Below are positions 53,643-61,493 of a DNA stretch of 64,000 bases, piece after piece; position 1 is the stretch's first letter; each line of letters begins with the position of its first letter. The stretch covers positions 1-64,000 of the forward strand of contig UQBG01000004.1 of assembly GCA_900539185.1 (NCBI GenBank). The letters are read 5' to 3'. Source of the DNA: an uncultured Clostridium sp. Its GTDB lineage: Bacteria; Bacillota; Clostridia; Lachnospirales; Lachnospiraceae. The notes beneath the pieces are model-generated. The model had not been told where the DNA came from. It worked only from the letters and a program-made list of their open reading frames with translations, and did no database searches. The position numbers and the translations under genes were made by a program.

Positions 53643-54252
53643 AGATAGACGCAGTTAATGCGGAATCTGTCTGAATGAAGCGAAAATCAATGAGAAGACC
53701 GGTTAACTGCTGCATCAGCTCCTTCTGAGGGATGGAACGATCCGAAGAGAACCAGTAGGTAATCGACGTAATAATAGCACCGGTAAAGAACTGGGCGGTA
53801 ATCTCCGGAGAAGCGGGGAGTATCGCCCCGTTTTTTTGATCATCCTCCAGATAAGCCTGAATCTCACTACTGATCTCTTTGATGATGATTGTCTTTAGCG
53901 TGGCGTACATTCCGCTTTCTGCAATCATACGCACCATACATTCCCGTTCGCTCAGGAAGCAGATGATATGCTCGACAATCCCCAGATAGAAGGACAGGGG
54001 ACGGACACGTGGAATACTGCAGTCGTAATCGGGGGTATACTGCTCAAATATATAGTCAACCACGAAGGTGAAGAAGTCATATTTATCCGAGAAGTGCTTA
54101 TAAAAAGTGGCACGACGGATATTGGCTTGATTGCATAAATCATTTACCGTGATTTCTTCAAACTTTCGTTCATTGAGTAATTGAAAAAACGCTGTGATAA
54201 GTGCATGATAAGTTTTTAAAATTCGTTGATCGGTTTTGGTTTCCTTTTTCAT
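53617..54252 (-). CDS. TetR/AcrR-family transcriptional regulator
   Basis: The 211-residue protein begins with a TetR helix-turn-helix (FEEITVNDLCNQANIRRATFYKHFSDKYDFFTFVV, about residues 35-70), followed by an all-helical ligand domain. Its target is unknown. Its promoter carries a perfect palindrome over the -35 box, pointing to autoregulation. The start has AGGTGA 7 bases upstream. Its 3' end overlaps the convergent transporter gene by 26 bases. Confidence 0.85.
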   Translation of the reverse strand: MKKETKTDQRILKTYHALITAFFQLLNERKFEEITVNDLCNQANIRRATFYKHFSDKYDFFTFVVDYIFEQYTPDYDCSIPRVRPLSFYLGIVEHIICFLSERECMVRMIAESGMYATLKTIIIKEISSEIQAYLEDDQKNGAILPASPEITAQFFTGAIITSITYWFSSDRSIPQKELMQQLTGLLIDFRFIQTDSALTASISTASDRLP

Positions 54253-54284
54253 AGAATCACCTGCATATTCATAATTTAGATTTT

Positions 54285-54313
54285 AGTATACGCATATAGT
54301 AGACATATGTCAA
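54285..54313 (-). promoter_or_regulatory. tetR promoter with a GACATATGTC palindrome
   Basis: On the minus strand TTGACA (plus-strand 54308-54313) is followed after 17 bases by TATACT (54285-54290), 33 bases before the tetR ATG. A perfect 10-bp palindrome, GACATATGTC (54302-54311), overlaps the -35 box and is a candidate self-binding operator. Confidence 0.6.
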
Positions 54314-54489
54314 TTAAAAATACATAAATAAAAGCGACGCAGAGATGATAGAATAAGAAAAAGGAAATAAAAACTTCAGAAAAATGTAAAAAATGAGAGG
54401 GTAGTAGTTTCAGAATCCTTTTTTTTATAGTATAATGATACACAAATGACGGTTTGTATATATACTCAAAAGAGAAAGGGGTGTTGAAG

Positions 54490-55131
54490 ATGGAGTTTGC
54501 ATTGTGTCTGGTTATGGGGTATCTAATGGGATGTGTAAGTCCATCTTATTTTATATCAAGAGTGAAGGGTGTAGATCTGCGAAGTCAGGGGCAGCAGAAC
54601 CTGGGAACGACGAATGCGTTTATGCTGATGGGGAAGGCAAGTGGCATTATCGTTATGGTGATTGACTTTATGAAAGGCTTTTTGGCAGTTAAGCTGGCGC
54701 AACTATTATTTCCGGGATTTGCAATCGCCGGTATCGTAGCGGGATCAGCCGCGATTCTGGGACATATATTCCCATTTTATCTGCAGTTCCGGGGAGGAAA
54801 GGGTCTGGCAACTCTGGGAGGACTGATCTTAAGTACGGACTGGAAAGCCTTTTTAATACTGGCAGCAGTCGGTATTATAGTGATGTTTATATCGGACTGG
54901 GGATGCGCGGCGTCTTTTTCCACAGCATTGTTATATCCGTATTTTTATTTTATAAAGAGTCAGAGTTATATCAGTCTGGTAATTTTGATTCTGGTATGTT
55001 TATGTGTGATTGTAAAACACTGTGCAAATATCCCACGACTGCAGGAGGGAAAAGAACCATCTGTACGGATGGCGGTAAAGAAGTTTCTTCACCGGACGGA
55101 GGAAAATCGGGAGCATACAACAGGCGTTTAG
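54490..55131 (+). CDS. PlsY-like acyl-phosphate:glycerol-3-phosphate acyltransferase (divergent)
   Basis: The 213-residue protein has five membrane helices and the PlsY signature order: GCVSPSYFISRVKGVDLRSQGQQNLGTTNAF, IDFMKGFLAVKLA, GHIFPFYLQFRGGKGLATLGG and HCANIPRLQEGKE. PlsY starts phospholipid synthesis by acylating glycerol-3-phosphate. Motif 1 here reads GQQNLGTTN rather than the usual GSGNxGATN, so this may be a specialised paralog. The start at 54490 has AAAGGGGTG seven bases upstream. A good TATAAT (54431-54436) with a weak -35 lies upstream. It is followed after about 85 bases by a diguanylate cyclase-like gene. Confidence 0.75.
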   Translation: MEFALCLVMGYLMGCVSPSYFISRVKGVDLRSQGQQNLGTTNAFMLMGKASGIIVMVIDFMKGFLAVKLAQLLFPGFAIAGIVAGSAAILGHIFPFYLQFRGGKGLATLGGLILSTDWKAFLILAAVGIIVMFISDWGCAASFSTALLYPYFYFIKSQSYISLVILILVCLCVIVKHCANIPRLQEGKEPSVRMAVKKFLHRTEENREHTTGV

Positions 55132-55217
55132 AGGTATTCGGAAAATTTGTTGCTGTAATGGTGCGCATAATGTGCTAAGATAACATTTATAAACATAGAC
55201 GGAGAATGGGATGCAGT

Positions 55218-56552
55218 ATGGAAAAAATATGGGAATTCTTTGAAAATATAAATGAATATGTATATGTAGCAGATATGGATACCTATGAACTGGTGTATAT
55301 GAATAAAAAGACATTAGCAACCTATGGATATACGTCTTTGGAGCAGATTGTAGGGAAAAAGTGTTATGAGGTGCTTCAGGGGTGTTCTGAGGCATGTACG
55401 ATCTGTAATAATACAAAACTAATGCCAAAGCAGTTTCGTGAGTGGGAGTATTATAATCCATACCTGAAAAAGTCCTTTGCAATAAAGGATAGTATGATTC
55501 AGGAAGGAGAGAAACGCTATCGGATCGAGCTGGCTATTGAAAGCGGAATAACCGGAGTACAGGGAGGACATGTACAAGACTATCTGGAGCTGGAGATGTT
55601 TGTGAATGAAGGAATGCGTCTGGCGTTACGGGCAGCAACACCGGATCAATCTCTGGATGTGATACTGGAATATCTGGGACGGGCGTTAAATGGCGAACGA
55701 ACTTATATATTTGAGAGAAATGCATCCGGAGGAGATGATAATACCTACGAATGGGTTGCAATGGGAGTAAAACCACAGAAAGAGATTCTTCAGAATCTTC
55801 CGGCAGAGGTTTGTGCAAACTGGTATCAAAGTTTCCGTGAAAATAGAAATATAATTATAGAAGATCTGGAAGATATTCGGGAGAAAGATCCTTTGCAATA
55901 TGAGAATTTGAAACGGCAGGATATCTATTCTCTGGTCGTAGTTCCATTGTATGATGATGGAGTAGTGATCGGATTTTACGGAGTGGATAATCCGCCGGGA
56001 AAATCTTTGGATTACACATCCAATATGCTTCAGATCATGGGACATTTTATTGTTTCATCCCTGAAACGCAGAAACCTAATGAGACAGCTGGAAAAAATGA
56101 GCTATAGTGATCAGTTGACAGGTCTGGGAAACCGGTATGCTGTAGAACGATTTGTTCGGAATATGGATAAGAGAGAAAGTATCGGTGTTTTATACTGCGA
56201 TATTACCGGATTGAAACGGGTAAATGATACGGAAGGTCATGAGGCCGGAGATCAACTGATCTTACGGGCGAGAAATCTGCTGATGCATTTCTGGAAGGCA
56301 TATGAGGTATTTCGGATCGGTGGAGATGAGATGCTGATATTGGCATCCGGGATTCAACAGGCGACATTTCAGGAAGAAGTATGCCGGATGAAGGAGCATA
56401 TGCAGGAATATAAGGTGGCAGTCGCGGTTGGCGCGGTATGGAAACCGGATGGAACGGACAGTATCGATCAGATGCTGACAGAGTCTGAACGGCTGATGTA
56501 TGAGGATAAGGCCCGCTATTATAAGCAGATGGGACTGGATCGCCGGAGATAA
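55218..56552 (+). CDS. PAS-GAF-GGDEF sensor diguanylate cyclase-like protein
   Basis: The 444-residue soluble protein has an N-terminal PAS domain (about residues 1-110; NEYVYVADMDTYELVYMN, with a CxxxCxxC cluster EACTIC that could bind metal), a GAF domain (about 125-275) and a C-terminal GGDEF domain (about 290-440; DQLTGLGNRYAVERF, LYCDITGLKRVND). The active-site signature is RIGGDEM: the final Phe is Met, but the catalytic GGDE is kept, so c-di-GMP synthesis remains possible. No inhibitory RxxD site is obvious. ATG 55218 fits spacing better than 55206. Together with the HD-GYP protein it indicates c-di-GMP-type signalling in this organism. Confidence 0.82.
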   Translation: MEKIWEFFENINEYVYVADMDTYELVYMNKKTLATYGYTSLEQIVGKKCYEVLQGCSEACTICNNTKLMPKQFREWEYYNPYLKKSFAIKDSMIQEGEKRYRIELAIESGITGVQGGHVQDYLELEMFVNEGMRLALRAATPDQSLDVILEYLGRALNGERTYIFERNASGGDDNTYEWVAMGVKPQKEILQNLPAEVCANWYQSFRENRNIIIEDLEDIREKDPLQYENLKRQDIYSLVVVPLYDDGVVIGFYGVDNPPGKSLDYTSNMLQIMGHFIVSSLKRRNLMRQLEKMSYSDQLTGLGNRYAVERFVRNMDKRESIGVLYCDITGLKRVNDTEGHEAGDQLILRARNLLMHFWKAYEVFRIGGDEMLILASGIQQATFQEEVCRMKEHMQEYKVAVAVGAVWKPDGTDSIDQMLTESERLMYEDKARYYKQMGLDRRR

Positions 56553-56633
56553 TGATCGGGGAGATAGGTTGACAGGAAGCATAGGAATGACTAAAATACA
56601 TATAAGGATGATTTTAGGAAGGAGGGGACTTGT

Positions 56634-57368
56634 ATGAGAGGACTGTATGGATTATCAAATTATATGAACTATGCCGGTATGATGAGTGCCGGAACAAGTA
56701 CATCATCAGCGTCATCCCTGTATAACAGTTTATCGGAGTATTCCAGTATACGGAATGGCGGCTATCGGAAGTTGGTGAAGGCTTATTATAAGAAGATGAA
56801 CCAGACCGAGCAGACAGATAAGACATCAAACAGTTCCGCAAAGAAGAACTCTGCCGGGTCTGTATCTTTGTCTGCTGTGAAGGCTGAGGCAACAGAACTA
56901 TCTGACGCAGCAAAAAAACTGACGACAACCGGAAAGAACAGTTTGTTTTCGAATTCTGATAAGTATGATAAGGATGCTGCATATAAGGCAGTCAATGCCT
57001 TTGTGAATCAATACAATGACACTGTGGATTCTATGAAGACTGTAACAGGAACAGCTGTGAAGAATGCAGGCGGTCATATGCAGAATATGACGAACATTAT
57101 GAGTAAAGGTCTTGCAAAGGTTGGAATTACCGTGGATACGGATGGTAAGATGGTGTTGGATGAAAAGACATTTAAGGATGCGGATATGAGCAAGGTGAAG
57201 TCCCTGTTTAACGGAAGCAGCTCTTATGCCGGAATGATTTCTACAGCGGCAGATCGTATTGCATCTCAGGCAAATAATCAGATTGGACAGCTAAGCGGGG
57301 GTCTGTATGGTCAGAACGGTTATTATAACAGCTATTATAGCGGATCGTTATATAACAGTTACTTTTAG
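56634..57368 (+). CDS. Second orphan FliD_C-like surface/assembly protein
   Basis: The 244-residue protein starts MRGLYGLSNYMNYAGMMSAG. It has a Ser/Lys-rich linker, then a FliD C-terminal-like domain (about 105-215): DAAYKAVNAFVNQYNDTVDSMKTVTG, GLAKVGITVDTDGKMVLDEKTFKDADMSKVKSLFNG. It ends in a tyrosine-rich tail, YYNSYYSGSLYNSYF. No Sec signal is seen and no flagellar genes surround it. The ending matches that of the FliD-like gene at 31298 (YSGMLYNRYV). An AGGAGGGG precedes the ATG, and a strong terminator follows, so it is probably a single-gene unit made in quantity. Confidence 0.65.
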   Translation: MRGLYGLSNYMNYAGMMSAGTSTSSASSLYNSLSEYSSIRNGGYRKLVKAYYKKMNQTEQTDKTSNSSAKKNSAGSVSLSAVKAEATELSDAAKKLTTTGKNSLFSNSDKYDKDAAYKAVNAFVNQYNDTVDSMKTVTGTAVKNAGGHMQNMTNIMSKGLAKVGITVDTDGKMVLDEKTFKDADMSKVKSLFNGSSSYAGMISTAADRIASQANNQIGQLSGGLYGQNGYYNSYYSGSLYNSYF

Positions 57369-57385
57369 AATGCGTAAGAAAAAAG

Positions 57386-57422
57386 CTCAGAGTTGTGTGA
57401 AGGCATGCTCTGAGTTTTTTTA
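57386..57422 (+). terminator. Terminator after the second FliD-like gene
   Basis: CTCAGAG (57386-57392) pairs perfectly with CTCTGAG (57408-57414), with an A-tract before and TTTTTTT after. Strong intrinsic terminator, possibly usable in both directions. Confidence 0.85.
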
Positions 57423-57459
57423 ATAATAAAGAAAATAAAAATAAGAGGAGGGTATGATT

Positions 57460-58110
57460 ATGTCAGATACAAGGGTATATGTATTGAACGGAACCGATAT
57501 GCAGACGGTTGCAGAGCGGGTAGAGGCATTTTTGAAAGAAGAAAAAAACATGGAGGTGCAGGGAGTTCCATCCGGTGAAAGCTATCTGATACAGGCAACA
57601 CAGAAGGATACTCTGCGAACGATTGCCGGCATGAAGCTGGCGACAACCGTACAGATGACAGTGTCGGGAGATAATTTGAATGTAACGATAGGAGAAGGAC
57701 AGTGGGCAGATAAGCTGGGAGCCGGAGCAGTCGGACTGTTTATCGCATGGCCACTGGCAGTAACAGCAGGAATCGGTGCCTATAAGCAGAAGAAGCTGCC
57801 GGAAGAGATTCTGAATCTGATCGGACAGGTCTTGATGAATCCGGGTCAGCCGGTTGTTACACCGGTAGCACCGACAGTAGCTTCAACAGCACCCGCAACA
57901 CCGACAGCGGCAGCACCGGGGCAGGGGACTCCACAGGCGACAGCTGCGGCACAGACGCAGGTGTGCCCGCAGTGTCAGGCACAGGTTCCGGCAGGTGCGA
58001 AGTTCTGCAATAACTGTGGAGCAAAGCTGATTACTGTATGCCCGGAATGTGGAGCCAACGTTCGACCGGGCAGTAAGTTCTGTTCAGAATGTGGGCATGC
58101 GTTACAGTAA
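57460..58110 (+). CDS. Double zinc-ribbon protein with a hydrophobic segment and Ala/Pro-rich linker
   Basis: The 216-residue protein has an N-terminal alpha/beta domain (residues ~1-80), one hydrophobic stretch (GAGAVGLFIAWPLAVTAGIGAY, about 87-108), a Pro/Ala/Thr linker (about 130-165) and a C-terminal double zinc ribbon. The ribbon Cys pairs are CPQC/CNNC and CPEC/CSEC (about 168-214). Double zinc ribbons of this kind usually mediate protein or nucleic acid contacts; the role here is unknown. AGGAGGG is 7 bases from ATG 57460 but 1 base from ATG 57454, so 57460 is preferred. Confidence 0.7.
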   Translation: MSDTRVYVLNGTDMQTVAERVEAFLKEEKNMEVQGVPSGESYLIQATQKDTLRTIAGMKLATTVQMTVSGDNLNVTIGEGQWADKLGAGAVGLFIAWPLAVTAGIGAYKQKKLPEEILNLIGQVLMNPGQPVVTPVAPTVASTAPATPTAAAPGQGTPQATAAAQTQVCPQCQAQVPAGAKFCNNCGAKLITVCPECGANVRPGSKFCSECGHALQ

Positions 58111-58161
58111 TCGATAGTAGTTACAGAGAGTGTGTGCAAAGGATAAAGAGAATGTGTCAGG

Positions 58162-58839
58162 ATGAAGGATACGATTAGAAACCAACTGATGGAGCTTCAG
58201 GATACGGAGTATCGGGAGTTTCACAGCCGTTTGATACCCAATATTGATAAGGAACGTGTGATCGGAATACGGACGCCGGTACTGCGAGTCTTTGCGAAGC
58301 AGATTGCGGGAACCGGGGAGGCAGAGCGATTTCTGGCTGAACTTCCGCACAGATACTATGAAGAGAATCATCTGCATATGATATTGATTACTTCTATAAA
58401 GGACTATGATCGATGTCTGGAAGAACTTCAGAAGTTTCTGCCTTATGTGGATAACTGGGCAACCTGTGATCTGCCGGAACCCAAATGCTTTGCCAAGAAT
58501 AAGGAAAAACTGCTTCCGGAGATTAAAGGCTGGATCGCATCGGCAGAACCCTATACGAAACGATATGGAATCGGAATGTTGATGCGGCTGTATCTGGATG
58601 CAGACTTCCGCCCGGAGTATCCGGAGCTGGTAGCGAGTGTTTCATCAGAGGAATACTATGTAAATATGATGATTGCATGGTACTTTGCCACTGCACTTGC
58701 AAAGCAGTGGGAGACCGTCATTCCCTATATAGAGAATCGATGTCTATCCGAGTGGGTACATCGAAAGACCATCCGGAAGGCAATCGAGAGTTATCGGATC
58801 ACGGATGAGCAAAAGCAATATCTGAGAACATTACGATGA
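58162..58839 (+). CDS. AlkD-like DNA alkylation repair protein
   Basis: The 225-residue all-helical HEAT-repeat protein matches DNA alkylation repair glycosylases of the AlkC/AlkD group. It shows GIRTPVLRVFAKQI near residue 35 and the PYVDNWATCDLP block near 95, holding the Asp/Trp that contact damaged DNA. It also has KRYGIGMLMRLYLD, YYVNMMIAWYFATALAKQ and a terminal HRKTIRKAIESYRI. Such enzymes remove N3- and N7-alkylpurines. The upstream ribosome binding site is weak. Its stop lies 32 bases before the acylphosphatase start. Confidence 0.85.
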   Translation: MKDTIRNQLMELQDTEYREFHSRLIPNIDKERVIGIRTPVLRVFAKQIAGTGEAERFLAELPHRYYEENHLHMILITSIKDYDRCLEELQKFLPYVDNWATCDLPEPKCFAKNKEKLLPEIKGWIASAEPYTKRYGIGMLMRLYLDADFRPEYPELVASVSSEEYYVNMMIAWYFATALAKQWETVIPYIENRCLSEWVHRKTIRKAIESYRITDEQKQYLRTLR

Positions 58840-58871
58840 ATACGATAGAGAATATTGGAGGTTTAAGCAGC

Positions 58872-59147
58872 ATGGCAGAGAGGCGGATTCGAAAGCATAT
58901 CCTGTTCTACGGACGGGTGCAGGGTGTTGGTTTCCGATATTATGCAGTTAATAAGGCAAACCAACTGGGACTTACCGGCTGGGTTCGGAATCTGTATGAT
59001 GGCAGCGTGGAAATGGAGGTACAGGGAGAAGAGGCATTGATTGATCAACTGGTGATATTCCTTCAGGAACGCACCTATATCTGGATCGAGAAGTTAGATA
59101 CCAGAACCATACCGCCGGAAGAAGAATATGGGTTTGCAGAGAAATAA
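58872..59147 (+). CDS. acyP: Acylphosphatase
   Basis: The 91-residue protein is a complete acylphosphatase, hydrolysing carboxyl-phosphate bonds. The catalytic arginine is in YGRVQGVGFRYYAV and the asparagine in GWVRNLYDGSVEM. An open frame reaches back to 58836, but the GGAGGTT lies 12 bases before ATG 58872, which also gives the usual family length. It sits close behind the AlkD-like gene and 26 bases before the PH-domain gene. Confidence 0.9.
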   Translation: MAERRIRKHILFYGRVQGVGFRYYAVNKANQLGLTGWVRNLYDGSVEMEVQGEEALIDQLVIFLQERTYIWIEKLDTRTIPPEEEYGFAEK

Positions 59148-59173
59148 GTATAGAACATATAAGGAGAACGAAT

Positions 59174-59833
59174 ATGAAGTTAAGAAATCAGGTTGGAGCA
59201 GGCGAACAGATTATCTGGGAAGGCAGGAAAGGAACAAAAGTATCTATATTGGAAGGCATCTTTAATCCAATGCTCATTTTTGCAGCAATCTGGCTCCTGT
59301 TTGACATGGTGTTTATCATAGCGTCCTTTGGCAGTATGTTTATGGCGGGAGAGCGGCTTCAAGGGGGCAATATTCTATATGCCGGGGGAATGGTTGCGTT
59401 CTTCCTGATTCACCTGATGCCGGTCTGGCTCTATCTGTTTGGTGTATTGACCGCCGGTCTGAAGGCAAAGCATACAGAGTATCTGATTACGGATAAGGGG
59501 ATTTATATTCAGTCCGGAATCTTCACGACGACAACCGAGATGAAGCCGTTTGCGGATCTGTCGCATGTAACGGTTCGACAGGGAATCTTTGATAAAATGT
59601 GTGGAACCGGAGATGTGATAACGGTATGCAATCATGTTTCTACAACCTCCAATGGGCATAGCCATGGAATGAATATTGAGAACATAACGGATTATGAGCG
59701 GGTATTTAATATCGTAAAAGAGTATCAGGAGGCGATTTACTCCGATACAATGTACCCAAATGATCTGCGACCGAGAGAGAATCACGGATATAATACGAGG
59801 TATGTCAGTGGACAGGGGACATTTCGTCAGTAA
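59174..59833 (+). CDS. Bacterial PH-domain (bPH2/YdbS-type) membrane protein
   Basis: The 219-residue protein has two membrane helices (about residues 28-55 and 70-95) followed by a bacterial PH domain (about 98-185): HTEYLITDKGIYIQSGIFTTTTEMKPFADLSHVTVRQGIFDKMCGTGDVI. The N-terminal GEQIIWEGRKGTK also fits the family. YdbS-like proteins sit at the membrane with unknown roles. AAGGAG lies 7 bases before the ATG. Confidence 0.75.
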   Translation: MKLRNQVGAGEQIIWEGRKGTKVSILEGIFNPMLIFAAIWLLFDMVFIIASFGSMFMAGERLQGGNILYAGGMVAFFLIHLMPVWLYLFGVLTAGLKAKHTEYLITDKGIYIQSGIFTTTTEMKPFADLSHVTVRQGIFDKMCGTGDVITVCNHVSTTSNGHSHGMNIENITDYERVFNIVKEYQEAIYSDTMYPNDLRPRENHGYNTRYVSGQGTFRQ

Positions 59834-59878
59834 ATTGATAAAAATACAGCAAAAGATATAAAAACAGAGGTGCAAAAT

Positions 59879-60370
59879 ATGAATATTGTGGTACGGGCAT
59901 ATACGGAGGCAGATCTTTCGGATATGATCGAGATCTGGAATGAGGTTGTAGAAGACGGAGTGGCGTTCCCACAGGAGGAACCGCTGACCGAGACGACCGG
60001 AAGGACATTCTTTGCTGAGCAGACTTACAGTGCAGTGGCAGAGGATACCGATACAGGATGTATCTATGGACTTTATATTCTGCATCCGAACAATGTAGGC
60101 AGATGTGGACATATCTGCAATGCCAGCTATGCGGTCCGCAGGGATACGAGAGGGCTGCATATCGGCGAGAAGCTGGTGACAGACTGCTTAAAGCAGGGAA
60201 GAGGGCATGGCTATCGGGTACTACAGTTTAATGCTGTGGTAGCCAGCAATACTCATGCAAGACACCTGTATGAACGGTTAGGATTTGTACAACTGGGTGT
60301 GATTCCCGGAGGCTTTCGTATGAAGGACGGACATTATGAGGATATCTGCCCATATTACCATGAATTATAA
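59879..60370 (+). CDS. GNAT-family N-acetyltransferase
   Basis: The 163-residue protein is a single GNAT domain: VVRAYTEADLSDMIEIWNEVV at the start, YAVRRDTRGLHIGEKLVTDCLKQGRGHGYRVLQF as the acetyl-CoA site, and HARHLYERLGFVQLGVIPGGFRMKDG near the end, a layout like phosphinothricin/amino-acid acetyltransferases. The substrate is unknown. The upstream CAGAGG favours ATG 59879 over GTG 59870. Confidence 0.83.
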   Translation: MNIVVRAYTEADLSDMIEIWNEVVEDGVAFPQEEPLTETTGRTFFAEQTYSAVAEDTDTGCIYGLYILHPNNVGRCGHICNASYAVRRDTRGLHIGEKLVTDCLKQGRGHGYRVLQFNAVVASNTHARHLYERLGFVQLGVIPGGFRMKDGHYEDICPYYHEL

Positions 60371-60378
60371 AGGTGCAA

Positions 60379-60426
60379 CTACCGGTTGACAAATTGTCGG
60401 TGATACTTTCTGGTACGCAACCGTAG
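60379..60426. promoter_or_regulatory. Nested palindromes upstream of the XRE regulator (possible operator)
   Basis: An 11-bp palindrome, GACAAATTGTC (60388-60398), lies next to an outer imperfect pair, CTACCGGTTG (60379-60388) and CAACCGTAG (60418-60426), 60-100 bases before the XRE-family gene. It could be that regulator's own operator. No good -35/-10 pair with 17-base spacing was seen. Confidence 0.3.
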
Positions 60427-60483
60427 AAATGGATATGATCCTTTCATAAAGCAAAGCCGGAAAATGGCAGAATGGAGGAGCAT

Positions 60484-61476
60484 ATGATATTAGCAGATAA
60501 GATTATGGATCTGAGAAAGAGGAATGGTTGGTCGCAGGAGGAACTGGCAGAGAAGCTGGGTGTGAGCCGGCAGTCCATATCGAAGTATGAGGGTGCACAG
60601 TCAGTACCGGATCTGGATAAGCTGCTGAAGCTGAGTGAGATATTTGGCGTATCGACAGATTATCTGTTAAAGGATGAACTGGAGATGGAAGAATATGTAT
60701 CAGATCATGCAGCAGAAGACTATGGGGAGGCAGAAAGCCCACATAAGAAAGTGACGATGGAAATGGCGAATGAATTCTTACAGCTCCGGTGGAACGGTGC
60801 GGTACAACTGGCATTTGCGACACTACTGTGCATTCTGTCACCGGTTACACTGATCTTGTTAGGGGCGTATAGTGAAATGCCGGATGGCAGGATCCGTGAG
60901 GAGGTAGCAGGCGGTGTCGGGCTATGCATCCTGATGCTTATGGTTGTAGTGGCAGTAGCAATCTTTATTACAAATGCTATGAAACAGAAAAAGTACGCAT
61001 TCTTACAGGAAGAGGAATTTGAGACGGAATATGGTGTCGCCGGGATGGTGAAGGAGCGAAAAGAACGTTTTCAGCCGATCCATACGCGATGGAATGTAAT
61101 CGGAGCTGTTCTGTGTAGCGGTTCTGTGATTCCGTTATTTGCGGGAATTGCGGTCTTTCAGCAGGATCTTTATATCGTGTATATGCTGGGAATTATGTTC
61201 TGCATGATAGCAGCAGGAGTATTTTTCTTTATTCTGGCAGGCAGTCGGATGGATGCATTCAATCAACTTCTGGAAGAAGAGGACTTTACCAGAAAGAATA
61301 AAAAGATCAGTGTAAAAACAGGGAAGTATAGTACGATATACTGGCTGACAGCAACGGCTGTTTTTCTGGTGGTCAGCTTCCTGACAGATGGATGGGATAA
61401 GAGCTGGATCATCTGGGCAGTTGCAGGGGTACTGTTCCCGATCTATCGAATCATCGTGGTAAATGCGAAAAAATAA
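60484..61476 (+). CDS. XRE-family helix-turn-helix regulator with a membrane domain
   Basis: The 330-residue protein has an N-terminal Cro/C1-type helix-turn-helix (KIMDLRKRNGWSQEELAEKLGVSRQSISKYEGAQSVPDLDKLLKLSEIF, residues 6-55), a linker, and then about six membrane helices (around 105-130, 145-170, 210-230, 235-260, 285-305 and 308-328). Membrane-tethered XRE regulators are common in Firmicutes; what they sense is mostly unknown. GGAGG lies 5 bases before ATG 60484, which also puts the HTH at the usual place, so this is preferred over ATG 60472. The aminotransferase gene follows after 17 bases. Confidence 0.8.
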   Translation: MILADKIMDLRKRNGWSQEELAEKLGVSRQSISKYEGAQSVPDLDKLLKLSEIFGVSTDYLLKDELEMEEYVSDHAAEDYGEAESPHKKVTMEMANEFLQLRWNGAVQLAFATLLCILSPVTLILLGAYSEMPDGRIREEVAGGVGLCILMLMVVVAVAIFITNAMKQKKYAFLQEEEFETEYGVAGMVKERKERFQPIHTRWNVIGAVLCSGSVIPLFAGIAVFQQDLYIVYMLGIMFCMIAAGVFFFILAGSRMDAFNQLLEEEDFTRKNKKISVKTGKYSTIYWLTATAVFLVVSFLTDGWDKSWIIWAVAGVLFPIYRIIVVNAKK

Positions 61477-61493
61477 ACTGGAGGAGTAAAACC

